Shown here piece after piece: positions 35,103 through 45,500 of a stretch of 58,590 bases of DNA (positions are counted from its first letter, which is position 1; each line of letters opens with the position of its first letter). Source of the DNA: Olsenella urininfantis. Lineage in GTDB: Bacteria > Actinomycetota > Coriobacteriia > Coriobacteriales > Atopobiaceae. A program made the position numbers and the translations under genes. The notes under the pieces are model-generated. The model was not told the DNA's origin and made no database searches. It saw only the letters and a program-made list of their open reading frames with translations. Location: NCBI RefSeq assembly GCF_900155635.1, contig NZ_LT732540.1, positions 1,361,412-1,420,001 of the forward strand, written 5' to 3'.

Positions 35103-36467
35103 ATGGCCATCACGCCCGAAGAAGTCGCCGAGACCCTGAGCATGGTCTCCCAGCAGAACCTCGACCTGCGCACCATCACCATGGGCATCTCGCTCTTCGG
35201 CTGCGCCGACGAGGACATGGGTCGCATGTGCACCAAGATCTACGACCGCATCACGCGCACGGCAGAGCGCCTCGTGCCCACGGCCCAGGGCCTGGAGCGG
35301 GAGTACGGCATCCCCATTGCCAACAAGCGCGTCTCGGTCACGCCCATAGCGCAGATAGCCGCGGCCTGCCCCGACGAGGACCTCTCCCCCATTGCCCGCG
35401 CCATGAACCGCGCGGCCGAGAGCCTGGGCATAGACTTCATGGGCGGCTTCTCCGCCCTGGTGCAGAAGGGCATGGGCTCCGCCGACCGTCGTCTCATCAA
35501 CTCCATCCCCGAGGCCCTCGCCTCCACGGAGCGCGTCTGCTCCAGCGTCAACGTGGCAAGCCTGCGCGCCGGTATCAACATGGACGCCGTGCTGCTCATG
35601 GCCCAGAAGATGATCGACGCCGCGCGCCTGACCACCGACATCGACTGCTACGGCGCGGCCAAGCTCGTCGTGTTCGCCAACATGGTGGAGGACTCGCCCT
35701 TCATGGCCGGCGCCATCCACGGCGGCGGGGAGGGTGACGCCGTGCTCAACGTGGGCGTATCCGGCCCTGGCGTCATGGCCGCCTCCCTGGAGCAGCTTCC
35801 CCAGGACGCAGACCTCACCGAGGTTGCCGAGAAGATAAAGCAGACCGCCTTCAAGATCACCCGCGCCGGGGAGCTCATGAGCCGCGAGGCGGCGCGCAGG
35901 CTTGGCGCCCAGAAGGGCATAGTTGACCTGAGCCTGGCACCCACGCCCGCCGCCGGCGACTCCGTGGCCAAAATCCTGGAGATCATCGGCGTTGGCGAGT
36001 GCGGTGGCCCTGGCACCACCTGTGCGCTGGCGCTGCTCAACGACGCGGTGAAGAAGGGCGGGGTCATGGCCAGCTCCAGCGTGGGCGGGCTTTCCGGCGC
36101 CTTCATCCCCGTCTCGGAGGACGCGGGCATGATCCGCGCCGCGCGGGACGGGGCCCTCTCCCTCGAGAAGCTCGAGGCCATGACCTGCGTGTGCTCCGTG
36201 GGCCTTGACATGATCGCCATCCCCGGAGACACGCCCGTGGAGACCATCGCCGGCATCATCGCCGACGAGATGGCCATAGGCGTGATCAACGCCAAGACCA
36301 CGGCCGTGCGCCTCATTCCGGCAATCGGGCGCAGCGAGGGGGACATCCTTGACTTTGGCGGGCTCTTTGGCTCGGCACCCGTCATGCCCGTGAACGCGTT
36401 TGCGGGAAGCGTCCTGGCACACCGAGGCGGCCAGTTCCCGGCGCCCCTGAACTCTCTGAAGAACTAA
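35103..36467 (+). CDS. PFL family protein of unknown function (DUF711/UPF0210)
   Basis: 454-residue cytoplasmic protein of the UPF0210 family, distantly related to the pyruvate formate-lyase fold but without a glycyl radical. Recognisable segments are [62 protein letters not shown] and [18 protein letters not shown], with the C-terminal [13 protein letters not shown]. In many Gram-positives the gene follows a small ACT-domain protein; none is present here. The role is unknown. The start has GAGAGGG a few bases upstream, and a strong hairpin follows. Confidence 0.9.
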   Translation: MAITPEEVAETLSMVSQQNLDLRTITMGISLFGCADEDMGRMCTKIYDRITRTAERLVPTAQGLEREYGIPIANKRVSVTPIAQIAAACPDEDLSPIARAMNRAAESLGIDFMGGFSALVQKGMGSADRRLINSIPEALASTERVCSSVNVASLRAGINMDAVLLMAQKMIDAARLTTDIDCYGAAKLVVFANMVEDSPFMAGAIHGGGEGDAVLNVGVSGPGVMAASLEQLPQDADLTEVAEKIKQTAFKITRAGELMSREAARRLGAQKGIVDLSLAPTPAAGDSVAKILEIIGVGECGGPGTTCALALLNDAVKKGGVMASSSVGGLSGAFIPVSEDAGMIRAARDGALSLEKLEAMTCVCSVGLDMIAIPGDTPVETIAGIIADEMAIGVINAKTTAVRLIPAIGRSEGDILDFGGLFGSAPVMPVNAFAGSVLAHRGGQFPAPLNSLKN

Positions 36468-36488
36468 GTCCCTGCCACAGGGGGCGAG

Positions 36489-36531
36489 CGGCCGCCCGGC
36501 GCTGGGAACCCCCACGCCAGGCGGCCGATTT
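36489..36531. terminator. Terminator between convergent DUF711 gene and murB
   Basis: CGGCCGCC (36489-36496) and GGCGGCCG (36520-36527) pair perfectly, extended by GGCG/CGCC across a single C/A mismatch, with ATTTCC after the stem on the plus strand. It serves the DUF711 gene and may also stop murB transcription from the other side. Confidence 0.65.
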
Positions 36532-36552
36532 CCTATCCCCGGGAAGGCGGGC

Positions 36553-37473
36553 CTACAGGAAGCGCACCTCTGGCTCGAGGCGGACGCCAAACTGGCGCTC
36601 CACCTCGTCCTGCACGTGCTCGATGACGGCATGGACATCGGCTGCGGTGGCCTCGCCCAGGTTGACCACGAAGCCCGCGTGCTTGGTGGAGACTGCCGCG
36701 CCCCCACTCTGGTACCCCTTGAGCCCCGCGTCCGTGATGAGCTTGCCGGCAAAGTGCCCCTCAGGCCTCTTGAAGGTGGAGCCGGCGCTGGGATGCTCCA
36801 GGGGCTGCTTCTCCTCCCGGCGCTGGGTGAGGTCGTCCATCTTGGCGCGGATGCCCGCGGGGTCGGCCTCGCGCAGGGAGAAGGTCGCCGAAAGCACCAC
36901 CAGGCCCTCGTCACGCACGCGGCTCTTGCGATAGCCCAGGTCGAGCTCGCCCACGCCCAGGGTCTGCACGCTGCCGTCCGGCATGAGGCAACGCACGGAC
37001 CGCAGGACGTCGGCCATGCAGCCGTCGTAGGCGCCGGCGTTCATGAAGCAGGCGCCGCCAACCGAACCAGGTATGCCACAGGCAAACTCCAGGCCAGAAA
37101 GTCCCAGCTCGCAGGCCATCTCGGATGCCTCGCGCAGGGGAACTCCCGCCTGGCAGCTCATCTCCTCGCCGTCAACGCCCACGTTCACCAGGCCGTCCGA
37201 CATCGAGACGATCACGCCACGGTACCCCTCGTCGGCAACGAGCAGGTCGCTTCCGCAGCCCAGGGGGAAGTACGGCGTCTGGGCGTCCTTGCACGCGCGG
37301 ACGATGTCGGCGACCTCCTCGACGTCGTCAGGCGTCACGAAAAGGTCTGCGGGGCCACCGATCCTGAAGGTGGTGTGCTCGCTCATGGGCTCCATCTCGC
37401 GGACGTTGTCCTCGCCCACGATGGTCCTCAGACTCCAGGTCAGCTCACGTAAGTGGTCGGCACTGCCGGACAT
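36553..37473 (-). CDS. murB: UDP-N-acetylenolpyruvoylglucosamine reductase
   Basis: 306-residue FAD/NADPH enzyme that reduces enolpyruvyl-UDP-GlcNAc to UDP-MurNAc in wall synthesis. FAD-binding blocks are TTFRIGGPADLFV, FPLGCGSDLLVADEGYRGVIV and EFACGIPGSVGGACFMNAGAY. The catalytic Ser is in HPSAGSTFKRP, and the C-terminal Glu lies in the last residues (LEPEVRFL). It is a type II MurB, lacking the extra loop of the E. coli enzyme. The frame is open to 37533; ATG 37473 fits the family length, with GGGAGAG about eleven bases upstream. Divergent from the ribU leader. Confidence 0.95.
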   Translation of the reverse strand: MSGSADHLRELTWSLRTIVGEDNVREMEPMSEHTTFRIGGPADLFVTPDDVEEVADIVRACKDAQTPYFPLGCGSDLLVADEGYRGVIVSMSDGLVNVGVDGEEMSCQAGVPLREASEMACELGLSGLEFACGIPGSVGGACFMNAGAYDGCMADVLRSVRCLMPDGSVQTLGVGELDLGYRKSRVRDEGLVVLSATFSLREADPAGIRAKMDDLTQRREEKQPLEHPSAGSTFKRPEGHFAGKLITDAGLKGYQSGGAAVSTKHAGFVVNLGEATAADVHAVIEHVQDEVERQFGVRLEPEVRFL

Positions 37474-37636
37474 GCCCAGGTCACTCTCCCCTCGCGCCGA
37501 GGCGCAACGCGGCTGGCCCCTCGCCAGCCTCACGGATCGCTTCGGCCGCTAAGTATATCAGCCTCAGGCGAGGCAGCCCTCCCCTGTCCCCATGCCCAAG
37601 TATTTTTGCCCCTTACGCTCCCTGCCCGCGCCCAAG

Positions 37637-37788
37637 TGCTATATTTTGAGTATCAGTTTCGGGGCGGGGTGCAAATCCCCACTGGCGGTGACGCGGGCCA
37701 TGGGGGACCCGCCAAGTCCGCGCGCCGCAGATCGCGGCTGACCTGGTGGGATTCCAGGACCAACGGTAACAGTCCGGACGGAAGAAAC
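37637..37788 (+). promoter_or_regulatory. Extended -10 promoter and FMN riboswitch (RFN element)
   Basis: TGC followed by TATATT (37640-37645) is an extended -10, placing the start close to 37652. The RFN element occupies about 37656-37788. P1 is GTTTC (37656-37660) with GAAAC (37784-37788). The conserved core includes GGGGTGCAAATCCCC, ACTGGCGGTGACGCGGG, CTGGTGGGATTCCAG and CAACGGTAACAGTCCGGACG. The P1 stem ends directly at GGGG (37789-37792), the ribosome binding site of ribU, and no terminator hairpin fits before the ATG. FMN binding therefore most likely blocks translation. Confidence 0.95.
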
Positions 37789-37797
37789 GGGGCCACC

Positions 37798-38382
37798 ATG
37801 GCACAGGCATCATCATCCGCGCGTCACGACATCCACTCCACCACAGACCAGGCCAACGGCTGGTCAACGAAGCGCATCGCCGTCACGGCCCTCTTCTGCG
37901 CCGTGGCCGCCATCGCCACGCTCTTCCTGGAGTTTCCCATCCTGCCCGGCGTCGCGTGGCTCAAGTACGACCCCTCGGGCATCGTTGCCCTGGTCGCCGG
38001 CTTCGTCTTCGGCCCCGCAACCGCGGCGGTCGTCTCGATCCTTCCCTACCTGGTGCACTTCGCAACCTCGTCCGGCGTCTACGGCGTGATAATGGCCGTG
38101 CTGGCCACCTTCTCGCTTGTCATGCCCGCCTCACTCATCTACCAGCGCAAGACAACCCAATCGGGCGCCATCCTCGCCATGGTGGTGGGGGCCGTGGTCT
38201 GCCTGGCCGCCTGCATGGTGGGCAACCTCATCATCACCCCCCTCTACACGGGCATGCCCGTGGCGGACGTGGCGGCGCTCATCGTCCCCGCCCTGCTCCC
38301 CTTCAACCTGCTCAAGATCGGCATCAACTGCGTGGTGTGCGCCCTTGTCTACAAGCCGGTCACCAAGGCGCTGGGCAACTAG
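37798..38382 (+). CDS. ribU: Riboflavin ECF transporter substrate-binding subunit RibU
   Basis: 194-residue S component with six predicted membrane helices that captures riboflavin. Typical segments are VTALFCAVAAIATLFLEFPI, AWLKYDPSGIVALVAGFVFGP (the KYDPS region conserved in RibU), YGVIMAVLATFSLVMP, and CMVGNLIITPLYTGMP with the conserved NLIITP. Residues 1-22 are a polar leader. The gene sits directly under an FMN riboswitch, with its ribosome binding site against the P1 stem, confirming riboflavin as substrate. The energising subunits follow in the same direction. Confidence 0.95.
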   Translation: MAQASSSARHDIHSTTDQANGWSTKRIAVTALFCAVAAIATLFLEFPILPGVAWLKYDPSGIVALVAGFVFGPATAAVVSILPYLVHFATSSGVYGVIMAVLATFSLVMPASLIYQRKTTQSGAILAMVVGAVVCLAACMVGNLIITPLYTGMPVADVAALIVPALLPFNLLKIGINCVVCALVYKPVTKALGN

Positions 38383-38395
38383 CGCGTCGCCGGCC

Positions 38396-40180
38396 ATGCC
38401 CATGGGCACCCCCTTGGTGGCAGAGCTCTCGCACGTCTCCCTCGTCTACGAGGGAGACGTGCGCGCGCTTGACGACGTGAGCCTCACCGTTGCGGAGGGG
38501 GAGCGCCTCTGCATCCTGGGCGCAAACGGATCTGGCAAGTCCACGCTGGCCAGCGTGCTCTGCGGCCTTCTGGCGCCCGACGAGGGAGACGTGACCCTGC
38601 TGGGCGAGAGGGTCCTCGCCGGCGGGAAGGTGGACTTCGCCGCCTACGGCAGGGCGAGGCGCAGGCTGGGCCTGGTCTTCCAGAACCCCGACGACCAGAT
38701 AGTCACCTCCGTGGTGGAGGAGGACGTCGCCTTTGGCCCCGAGAACCTGGGCGTCACCCCCCAGGAGATAGGCCAGCGCGTAGAGCAGGAGCTCAGGCGC
38801 ACCGCCATGGGGGAATTTGCGAAGGCGGATCCCACGCGCCTCTCGGGCGGGCAGAAGCAGCGCGTCGCCATTGCGGGCGCCCTTGCCATGCACCCGCGCG
38901 TGCTGGTGCTGGACGAGCCCGGGGCCCTTCTCGACGTGCGCGGGCGCAGGTCCGTCATGAGGGTCATGGCACGGCTCAAGGAGAGCGGCACCACCGTTGT
39001 CCACATCACCCACTTCATGGAGGAGGCCCTGGCAGCAGACCGCGTCATCGTGATGCGCGCGGGCAGGGTGGCGCTCTCGGGCACGCCGGCCGAGGTCTTC
39101 TCGCACTCAGGGGAGCTCAGGTCCCTGGGCCTGCACGAGCCCTTTGCGGCCCGGCTCGCGGGACGGCTGCAGGAGCTGGGGCTGGGCGTTCCCTGGACCA
39201 CGGACGAGGAGGAGCTTGCGCAGGCCATCTCCCACCTCGCCGAGGGCGTGGGCCCCAAGCGGGGCGCGGGCGGCCGGGAGGAGGCCCCGCCTCGTGCCGC
39301 CGCTGCCGACGAGAGGCCCCTTGCCGTCGAGCTCAGGGAGGTCTGCTACTCCTACCAGGAAGACCGCAGGTCCGCCCAGGCAAGGCGAGCCCTCGAGGAC
39401 GTCTCTCTGTGCATCGCCGCGGGGGACAGCCTGGCGATAGTGGGGCAGACCGGCTCGGGCAAGTCCACGCTGCTGCGTCTCGTCTGTGGCCTCGAGCTGC
39501 CTGACTCCGGAAGCGTCCGCGTGCTGGGCGTCAACACCGCCAGGCGCAGGGAGCGCCGGCTGCTGCGCGGTCGCGTGGGCTACGTGATGCAGCACCCCGA
39601 GCGGCAGCTCTTTGCCGAGACCGTGGCGCTGGACGTTGCCTTTGGGCCCACCAACCTGGGTCTTCCCGCAGACGAGGTAGAGAGAAGATGCCAGCGGGCG
39701 CTCGAGCTGGTGGGGCTTCTCGGCAAGGAGGGATGCTCCCCCTTCGAGCTCTCCGGCGGTCAGCAACGCATGTGCGCCATCGCGGGCATCCTTGCCATGC
39801 AGCCCGAGCTGCTCGTCCTGGACGAGCCCATGGCGGGCCTCGACCCGCTCGGGCGAGAGAGGGTGGCGGAGCTGCTCGGGCGCATCAAGGGGCGCGGCTG
39901 CACCATCGTGCAGGTAACCCACTCCATGGACGGTGCGGCGCTGGCAGACCGCGTCTTCGTGCTGGACCGTACGCGCGTGCTGGCCGAGGGGCGACCCGAG
40001 GACATCTTCTGCGCAGAGAACGAGGACGCGCTGCACGACGCCGGCCTGGGGCTCCCCACACCGCTCGCCTGGGCACTTGCCCTGCGAGACAGGGGCGTCA
40101 ACCTGCAGGCCCTCCCTCTGACCGCCGAGGGGCTGGCACGTGCCATCGCACGTGCCTGCCAGGCCGGGGAGGTGCGCTGA
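38396..40180 (+). CDS. Fused ECF transporter ATPase (EcfA1-EcfA2 in one chain)
   Basis: 594-residue protein with two complete ABC domains that energises ECF uptake. Domain 1 (about 5-235) has Walker A GANGSGKST from residue 42, the Q-loop segment VFQNPDDQIV, signature LSGGQKQR and Walker B VLVLDEP, followed by GALLD instead of the common TAGLD. Domain 2 (about 310-535) has GQTGSGKST from residue 350, MQHPERQLF, LSGGQQRM and LLVLDEPMAGLD. In most Gram-positives the two ATPases are separate genes. ATG 38396 lies 14 bp after ribU; there is no strong ribosome binding site and ATG 38402 is an alternative. Overlaps ecfT by one base (TGATG). Confidence 0.93.
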   Translation: MPMGTPLVAELSHVSLVYEGDVRALDDVSLTVAEGERLCILGANGSGKSTLASVLCGLLAPDEGDVTLLGERVLAGGKVDFAAYGRARRRLGLVFQNPDDQIVTSVVEEDVAFGPENLGVTPQEIGQRVEQELRRTAMGEFAKADPTRLSGGQKQRVAIAGALAMHPRVLVLDEPGALLDVRGRRSVMRVMARLKESGTTVVHITHFMEEALAADRVIVMRAGRVALSGTPAEVFSHSGELRSLGLHEPFAARLAGRLQELGLGVPWTTDEEELAQAISHLAEGVGPKRGAGGREEAPPRAAAADERPLAVELREVCYSYQEDRRSAQARRALEDVSLCIAAGDSLAIVGQTGSGKSTLLRLVCGLELPDSGSVRVLGVNTARRRERRLLRGRVGYVMQHPERQLFAETVALDVAFGPTNLGLPADEVERRCQRALELVGLLGKEGCSPFELSGGQQRMCAIAGILAMQPELLVLDEPMAGLDPLGRERVAELLGRIKGRGCTIVQVTHSMDGAALADRVFVLDRTRVLAEGRPEDIFCAENEDALHDAGLGLPTPLAWALALRDRGVNLQALPLTAEGLARAIARACQAGEVR

Positions 40181-40983
40181 TGGCACTGAGACTCACCCTG
40201 GGGCAGTACTACCCCGGAGGCTCCCTGGTGCACCGCCTCGACCCGCGCACCAAGCTTGCCTGCTCGCTGGCCTGCACCCTCGCGGTCTTCTTCATAGGCA
40301 CGCCGCCTCAGCTGGCGTTTGGGCTTGCGGGCGCACTCGCCGCCACGGCGCTGGCCCAGCTTCCCGCGCGCAAGGTCATCGCCTCGATACGCCCGCTGGT
40401 GGCGGTGCTTCTGGTCCTCTCCCTCTTCAACCTGCTCTTCGTGAGAGGTGGCGAGACGCTGCTGAGCTGGCGGTTCCTCACCGTCACCACGGCTGGCGTG
40501 CATGCGGCGCTCATCTTCAGCATGCGTCTGGTGGTTGCCGTCATGGCCATGGCGATACTGCTGCTCACCACCACGCCCATGCAGCTCACGGACGCCTTCG
40601 ACGCCTTCTTGGAACCGCTTGCCAGGCTGGGGCTCCCCGGGCACGAGCTTGCCATGGTCTTCTCCCTGATGCTGCGCTTCATCCCCACGCTGGCGGACGA
40701 GACGCAGGCCATCCTGGACGCCCAGTCAATGCGCGGGGCGGCCCTGGGCGAAGGCTCGCCCGCCCGCAGGCTGCGTTCGGTGGTGCCTGTGCTGGTGGCG
40801 CTTCTGGCCAGCTCCATACACCATGCCGAGGGGCTCTCGCGCGCGCTCGACGCCCGCTGCTACGCAGGCGGCGCTGGCCGCAGTCACTGGCACCCGCTGC
40901 GCATGACGGGACGAGACTGGCTGGCGCTTGCGGTGGTCGCCTCCTGGATCTTTGCCCTCATCCTCCTGGGGCATGCCCTCTAG
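40180..40983 (+). CDS. ECF transporter transmembrane subunit EcfT
   Basis: 267-residue membrane scaffold linking the ATPases to the S component. The N-terminal GQYYPGGSLVHRLDPRTKLACSLAC is diagnostic of EcfT. Several helices follow, then the coupling region with MLRFIPTLADETQAILDAQSMRGA and ALDARCYAGG, corresponding to the paired Ala-Arg-Gly-type motifs that contact the ATPases. The start overlaps the preceding stop by one base, and GGGGAGG lies eight bases upstream. With ribU and the fused ATPase it forms a complete riboflavin importer; it could also serve S components encoded elsewhere. Confidence 0.93.
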   Translation: MALRLTLGQYYPGGSLVHRLDPRTKLACSLACTLAVFFIGTPPQLAFGLAGALAATALAQLPARKVIASIRPLVAVLLVLSLFNLLFVRGGETLLSWRFLTVTTAGVHAALIFSMRLVVAVMAMAILLLTTTPMQLTDAFDAFLEPLARLGLPGHELAMVFSLMLRFIPTLADETQAILDAQSMRGAALGEGSPARRLRSVVPVLVALLASSIHHAEGLSRALDARCYAGGAGRSHWHPLRMTGRDWLALAVVASWIFALILLGHAL

Positions 40984-40996
40984 CCAGGAGCGGCAC

Positions 40997-42343
40997 CTAG
41001 GCCTCGCGCATCTCCACCAGCTCGACGGTGCGGTCCATGCCGTAGCGGTCAAGCCCCCTGCCGTCCACGCTCATCTCGCCCAGCTGGTTGTCGAAGGGGT
41101 CCTCGCGCAGCTCCTCGTCCTCGGGGACGAAGGGCGCGAAGAAGGCGGAGTTGGCCACCATGCGCCAGGGGTCTACGTTGCCGAAGTAGAACTCGCGGCG
41201 GCCCTCGTCCCCCTCGCGGCGCGCGGAAGAGCCGAAGGAGCAGTCCGCCCAGAGCCAGCCCTCGGGCTCGATGTAGAACTGGGCCCAGTCGTGGCAGCCC
41301 ACATGACTGGGCCTGACCACCAGACCGCTCTGCCAGCGCGCAGGGATGCCGCTGATGCGGCAGAGCGTCACGAACAGGAGGGCAAAGAGCCCGCAGTCCG
41401 CGCGCAGGGACTTTGCAACGTTGTCAGGGATGCAATCGAGCAGCAGGTACGGCGGCTGAAAACGGTAGTCGACGTTCTGCGTGACCCAGTCGTAGATGGA
41501 CCGTGCCTTCTCAAGCGGAGAGGTGAGGCCGCCCGTGATGCGTGCCGCCAGCAGCCGCAGGTAGGGCGTGAAGACGATGTGCGGCTCCTCCTCTCCCAGG
41601 TCGAAGGTGGGTTGCAGGCCCTCGCAGCGGATGTCCTGCGAGGCGCGGTAGGGCACGTCCACGCGAAAGCGGTAGCTGACCTCGAAGCGGGAGCAGCCGC
41701 GCACGGACCAGGAGATGGTGCGCTGCGGGGCGTCCTCGGGAGCGACCATGGCCGCCGCGGTGGCGTCCAGGATCTCTATCTGCGACTGCTGCGCGCAGGC
41801 GGCAGGGATCGGCAGCCACGCGCGCACCCGCTGCTCGGGGGTCACCGCCTCCTTGGCGCTGATGCTGGCGCGCAGCGTTATCAGCCGAGAGGCGCCTCCC
41901 CTCTCGCGCATCCCGTCCAGAAGCTCCGCGCGCTCCGCCCGGTCTGGGTCCTCGGACGCGGCAAGCCCCGGGACCTCCTGGGCGTACAGGCGCAGCGAGC
42001 GCAGGAAGCCCCGCAGAAAGCGCTGCTCGCCGTTGACGAAGCGCCAGTCGATGCGACGGCGCTCGATGAGGCGCTCCAGGTCCTCCTCCGAGAACTCAGG
42101 CACCTCGGCCCGGATGCCCTCAAGCACGTTCTCCCTGGTGACACAGTATTCCATGGGGGTGCGCAGCATGCGGGCGCGCTCCGCGCGCAGCACGGGCGCA
42201 AGGGTGGGCTGGACGCCCTCATCAAGCATGCGGTCGATGAGCGAGACCGCTCGCTCGAACTCCCCGGCAAGGCGCAGGCGCTCGAGCTCGGCGGGAAGGC
42301 CGTCCCTCAGGCGCGCAAAGTCCCTGTTCTCGTTGAATGCCAT
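40997..42343 (-). CDS. Transglutaminase-like domain protein
   Basis: 448-residue protein with a transglutaminase/protease-like core in its C-terminal half. The catalytic Cys is in LRADCGLFALLFVTLCRISGIPARW, the His in SHVGCHDWAQFYIEPEGW, and the Asp in LWADCSFG. The first 130 residues are charged and helical with a repeat-like pattern, and the middle (about 150-260) is beta-rich. No signal peptide is visible, so it is probably cytoplasmic. Bacterial relatives act as peptidases or are uncharacterised. GGGAGG precedes ATG 42343. Convergent with ecfT and divergent from purL. Confidence 0.82.
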   Translation of the reverse strand: MAFNENRDFARLRDGLPAELERLRLAGEFERAVSLIDRMLDEGVQPTLAPVLRAERARMLRTPMEYCVTRENVLEGIRAEVPEFSEEDLERLIERRRIDWRFVNGEQRFLRGFLRSLRLYAQEVPGLAASEDPDRAERAELLDGMRERGGASRLITLRASISAKEAVTPEQRVRAWLPIPAACAQQSQIEILDATAAAMVAPEDAPQRTISWSVRGCSRFEVSYRFRVDVPYRASQDIRCEGLQPTFDLGEEEPHIVFTPYLRLLAARITGGLTSPLEKARSIYDWVTQNVDYRFQPPYLLLDCIPDNVAKSLRADCGLFALLFVTLCRISGIPARWQSGLVVRPSHVGCHDWAQFYIEPEGWLWADCSFGSSARREGDEGRREFYFGNVDPWRMVANSAFFAPFVPEDEELREDPFDNQLGEMSVDGRGLDRYGMDRTVELVEMREA

Positions 42344-42529
42344 GCGACCTCCCTCGATGGAACCTCTGCAAGAGCATAGCGTGTCCGGCAAACGCCCCCT
42401 ACATGTATTTCTCTTTTCGCCACACAAAGGCAACGGCCAATAGACGCCAGGGCGGCATATCATGTGGCTGTGCGCCACGATGGCGCCCCCACACAGCCAA
42501 GCCCCAGCTCAGGAAAGGGACAACCGCCC

Positions 42530-45500
42530 ATGGTCTCACGCGTGTACGTAGAGAAGAAGCCCGGGTTCGATGTCGAGGCGCGCCAGCTGGAGGTGGAGCT
42601 GCGCGGCATTCTGGGAATCTCGTCCCTCACCGGACTTCGCCTGGTGAACCGCTACGACGTGGAAGGCATCAGCCAGGAGCTCTTCGAGAGCTGCGTGCCC
42701 ACCGTCTTCAGCGAGCCGCAGTCGGACCGTGTCAGCTTCGAGCTTCCCGAGGCCAACGGGGCCGCCCTCTTTGCCGTGGAATTCCTGCCCGGCCAGTTTG
42801 ACCAGAGGGCCGACTCGGCAAGCGAGTGCGTGCAGCTCATCAGCCAGGGCGAGAGGCCCCGCGTCCTCTCGGCCAAGCTCTACTACCTCGAGGGCGAGCT
42901 CAGCCAGGCAGACGTGGACGCCATCAAGCGCTACGTGATCAACCCCGTGGAGGCGCGCGAGGCTTCCCTCGCGGAGCGCGAGACCCTCAAGATGAGCTAC
43001 CCCGAGCCCGAGATGGTGGAGACCCTCTCGGGCTTTCTTTCCCTGGACGCGAAGGGCCTGCAGGCCCTCATCGACGAGCGCGGCCTTGCCATGGACCTGG
43101 CGGACATCAGCTTCTGCCAGCAGTACTTCGGCGAGGAGGGCCGCTGCCCCACCATCACCGAGCTCAAGATGATCGACACCTACTGGTCCGACCACTGCCG
43201 CCACACCACCTTTGGCACGCGCCTGGAGAACGTGACCATAGACGACGCGGACGTGAGGCGGGCCTTCGAGACCTACCTCGAGATGCGCCACGAGCTGGGC
43301 CGCGACGAGAGGCCCCTCTGCCTCATGGACATGGGCACCATTGGCGCCAGGTGGCTCAAGGGCCAGGGGACCCTCACGGGGCTCGACGAGTCAGATGAGA
43401 TCAACGCCTGCACCGTGAAGGTGAAGGTCGACGTGGACGGCCACGACGAGGACTGGCTCTTCCTCTTCAAGAACGAGACCCACAACCACCCCACCGAGAT
43501 AGAGCCCTTCGGTGGCGCGGCCACCTGCATCGGCGGTGCCATCAGGGACCCGCTCTCCGGCCGCAGCTACGTGTACCAGGCCATGCGCGTCACTGGCGCG
43601 GCAGACCCCCTGGCGGGCGTGGGTCAGACCATGGAGGGCAAGCTACCCCAGCGCAAGCTGGTCACCACGGCCGCCGCGGGCTACTCCTCCTACGGCAACC
43701 AAATCGGGCTTGCCACCGGCCAGGTGAGCGAGCTCTACCACCCGGGATACGCCGCCAAGCGCATGGAGGTGGGCGCGGTCGTGGGGGCCACACCGGCCAG
43801 CCACGTCAGGCGCGAGTGCCCCGCCCCCGGCGACAGGGTCGTGCTGCTGGGAGGCCGCACCGGTCGCGACGGCATCGGCGGCGCGACGGGATCTTCCAAG
43901 GCACACAACGTGGAGTCCCTCGAGAAGGACGGCGCGGAGGTCCAGAAGGGCAACGCCCCCGTGGAGCGCAAGCTCCAGCGCCTCTTCCGCCGCGAGGACG
44001 CCTGTCGCATCATCAAGCGCTGCAACGACTTCGGCGCCGGCGGCGTGAGCGTTGCCATCGGCGAGCTGGCCGACGGCCTCTCCATCGACCTCGACCTCAT
44101 CCCCAAGAAGTACGAGGGCCTGGACGGCACCGAGCTTGCCATCAGCGAGTCCCAGGAGCGCATGGCCGTGGCCCTGGCGCCAGGGGACGTGGAGGAGTTC
44201 CTGGGCTACGCCCGCGAGGAGAACCTCGAGGCCACGGTGGTGGCGGAGGTCACCGCCGAACCCCGCCTGCGCATGAGCTGGTGCGGAAGGGACATCGTGG
44301 ACGTGAGCCGCGCTTTCCTAGACTCCAACGGAGCCCCCAAGCACCAGGACGTGCATGTGCTGCCACAGGAGTCCTGGCAGCCCAGCTGGGAGGGCGCGAC
44401 GCTTGCCGAGCGCCTGCGCTCCCTGGTCACCGACGAGAACGTCGCCTCCAACAAAGGCCTCTCGGAGCGCTTCGACTCCACCATCGGCGCGGCCACGGTG
44501 CTCATGCCCTTCGGCGGCAAGACCCAGCTGACACCCGCCCTGGCCATGGCCGCAAAGCTGCCCGTGCTCGGCGAGACCACCAGCTGCTCGGGCATGGCCT
44601 GGGGCTTCAACCCCTACCTGATGAGCGCCAACCAGTACACGGGCGCGTACCTCTCGGTGGTCGAGAGCGTCTGCAAGCTCGTGGCCGCAGGCTTCGAGCA
44701 CCGCAAGGCGTACCTCAGCTTCCAGGAGTACTTCGAGAAGCTGCGCGACGTGCCCGAGCGCTGGGGCAAGCCCGTGGCCGCCGTGCTGGGCGCCCTCATG
44801 GCCCAGCGCGACCTGGGCGTGGGCGCCATAGGTGGCAAGGACTCCATGTCCGGCTCCTTCGAGGACCTGGACGTGCCCCCCACCCTAATCTCCTTCGCCT
44901 GCGCCGTGGGCAAGGTGGCAGACGTGACAAGTCCTGAGCTCAAGGGGGCTGGCCACCTCCTGGTGGAGCTTGCCCCCAGCTATCGAGAGGATGACGTCAC
45001 CCCTGAGGCGGCGAGCCTGCTCGAGGTGCTCGACCAGGTGGAGGCGCTCATCCGACAGGGCGGCTGCCTGGCCGTCAGCACGCCCGGCTACGGGTGCGCC
45101 GCGGAGGCCCTCTTCAAGATGTGCCTGGGCAACCAGCTGGGAATGAGCCTCGACGCCAACGTCACGGCAGACGAGCTCTTCCGCCTGGCCTACGGCAGCT
45201 TCGTGGTGGAGCTGGCAGATGGCGCGGAGCCCCCCACCAGCACCAGCGGCTGCCACGTGCGCCGGCTGGGGCGCAGCACCGAGGGCTACCAGCTTGAGCT
45301 TGCGGGCGAGAGGATCGAGCTCGCGGAGCTGCAGGAGCTGTGGGAGGCGAGGATGGAGCCCGTCTTCCCCTACCGCTCCGGTGGCGAGCAGGTCGGCCTG
45401 CTGAGCTTCGACGCCGCCAGGCAGGGCATCTCTCGCCCGGCTCCCCTCGTGAGGCTGGCCCGGCCGCGCGTGGTGATTCCCGTGTTCCCGGGCAACAACT

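Noticed and set aside
35061..36914. 617-codon minus-strand frame opposite the DUF711 gene
   Set aside because: Spans a terminator and part of murB in the wrong frame; no coherent domains.
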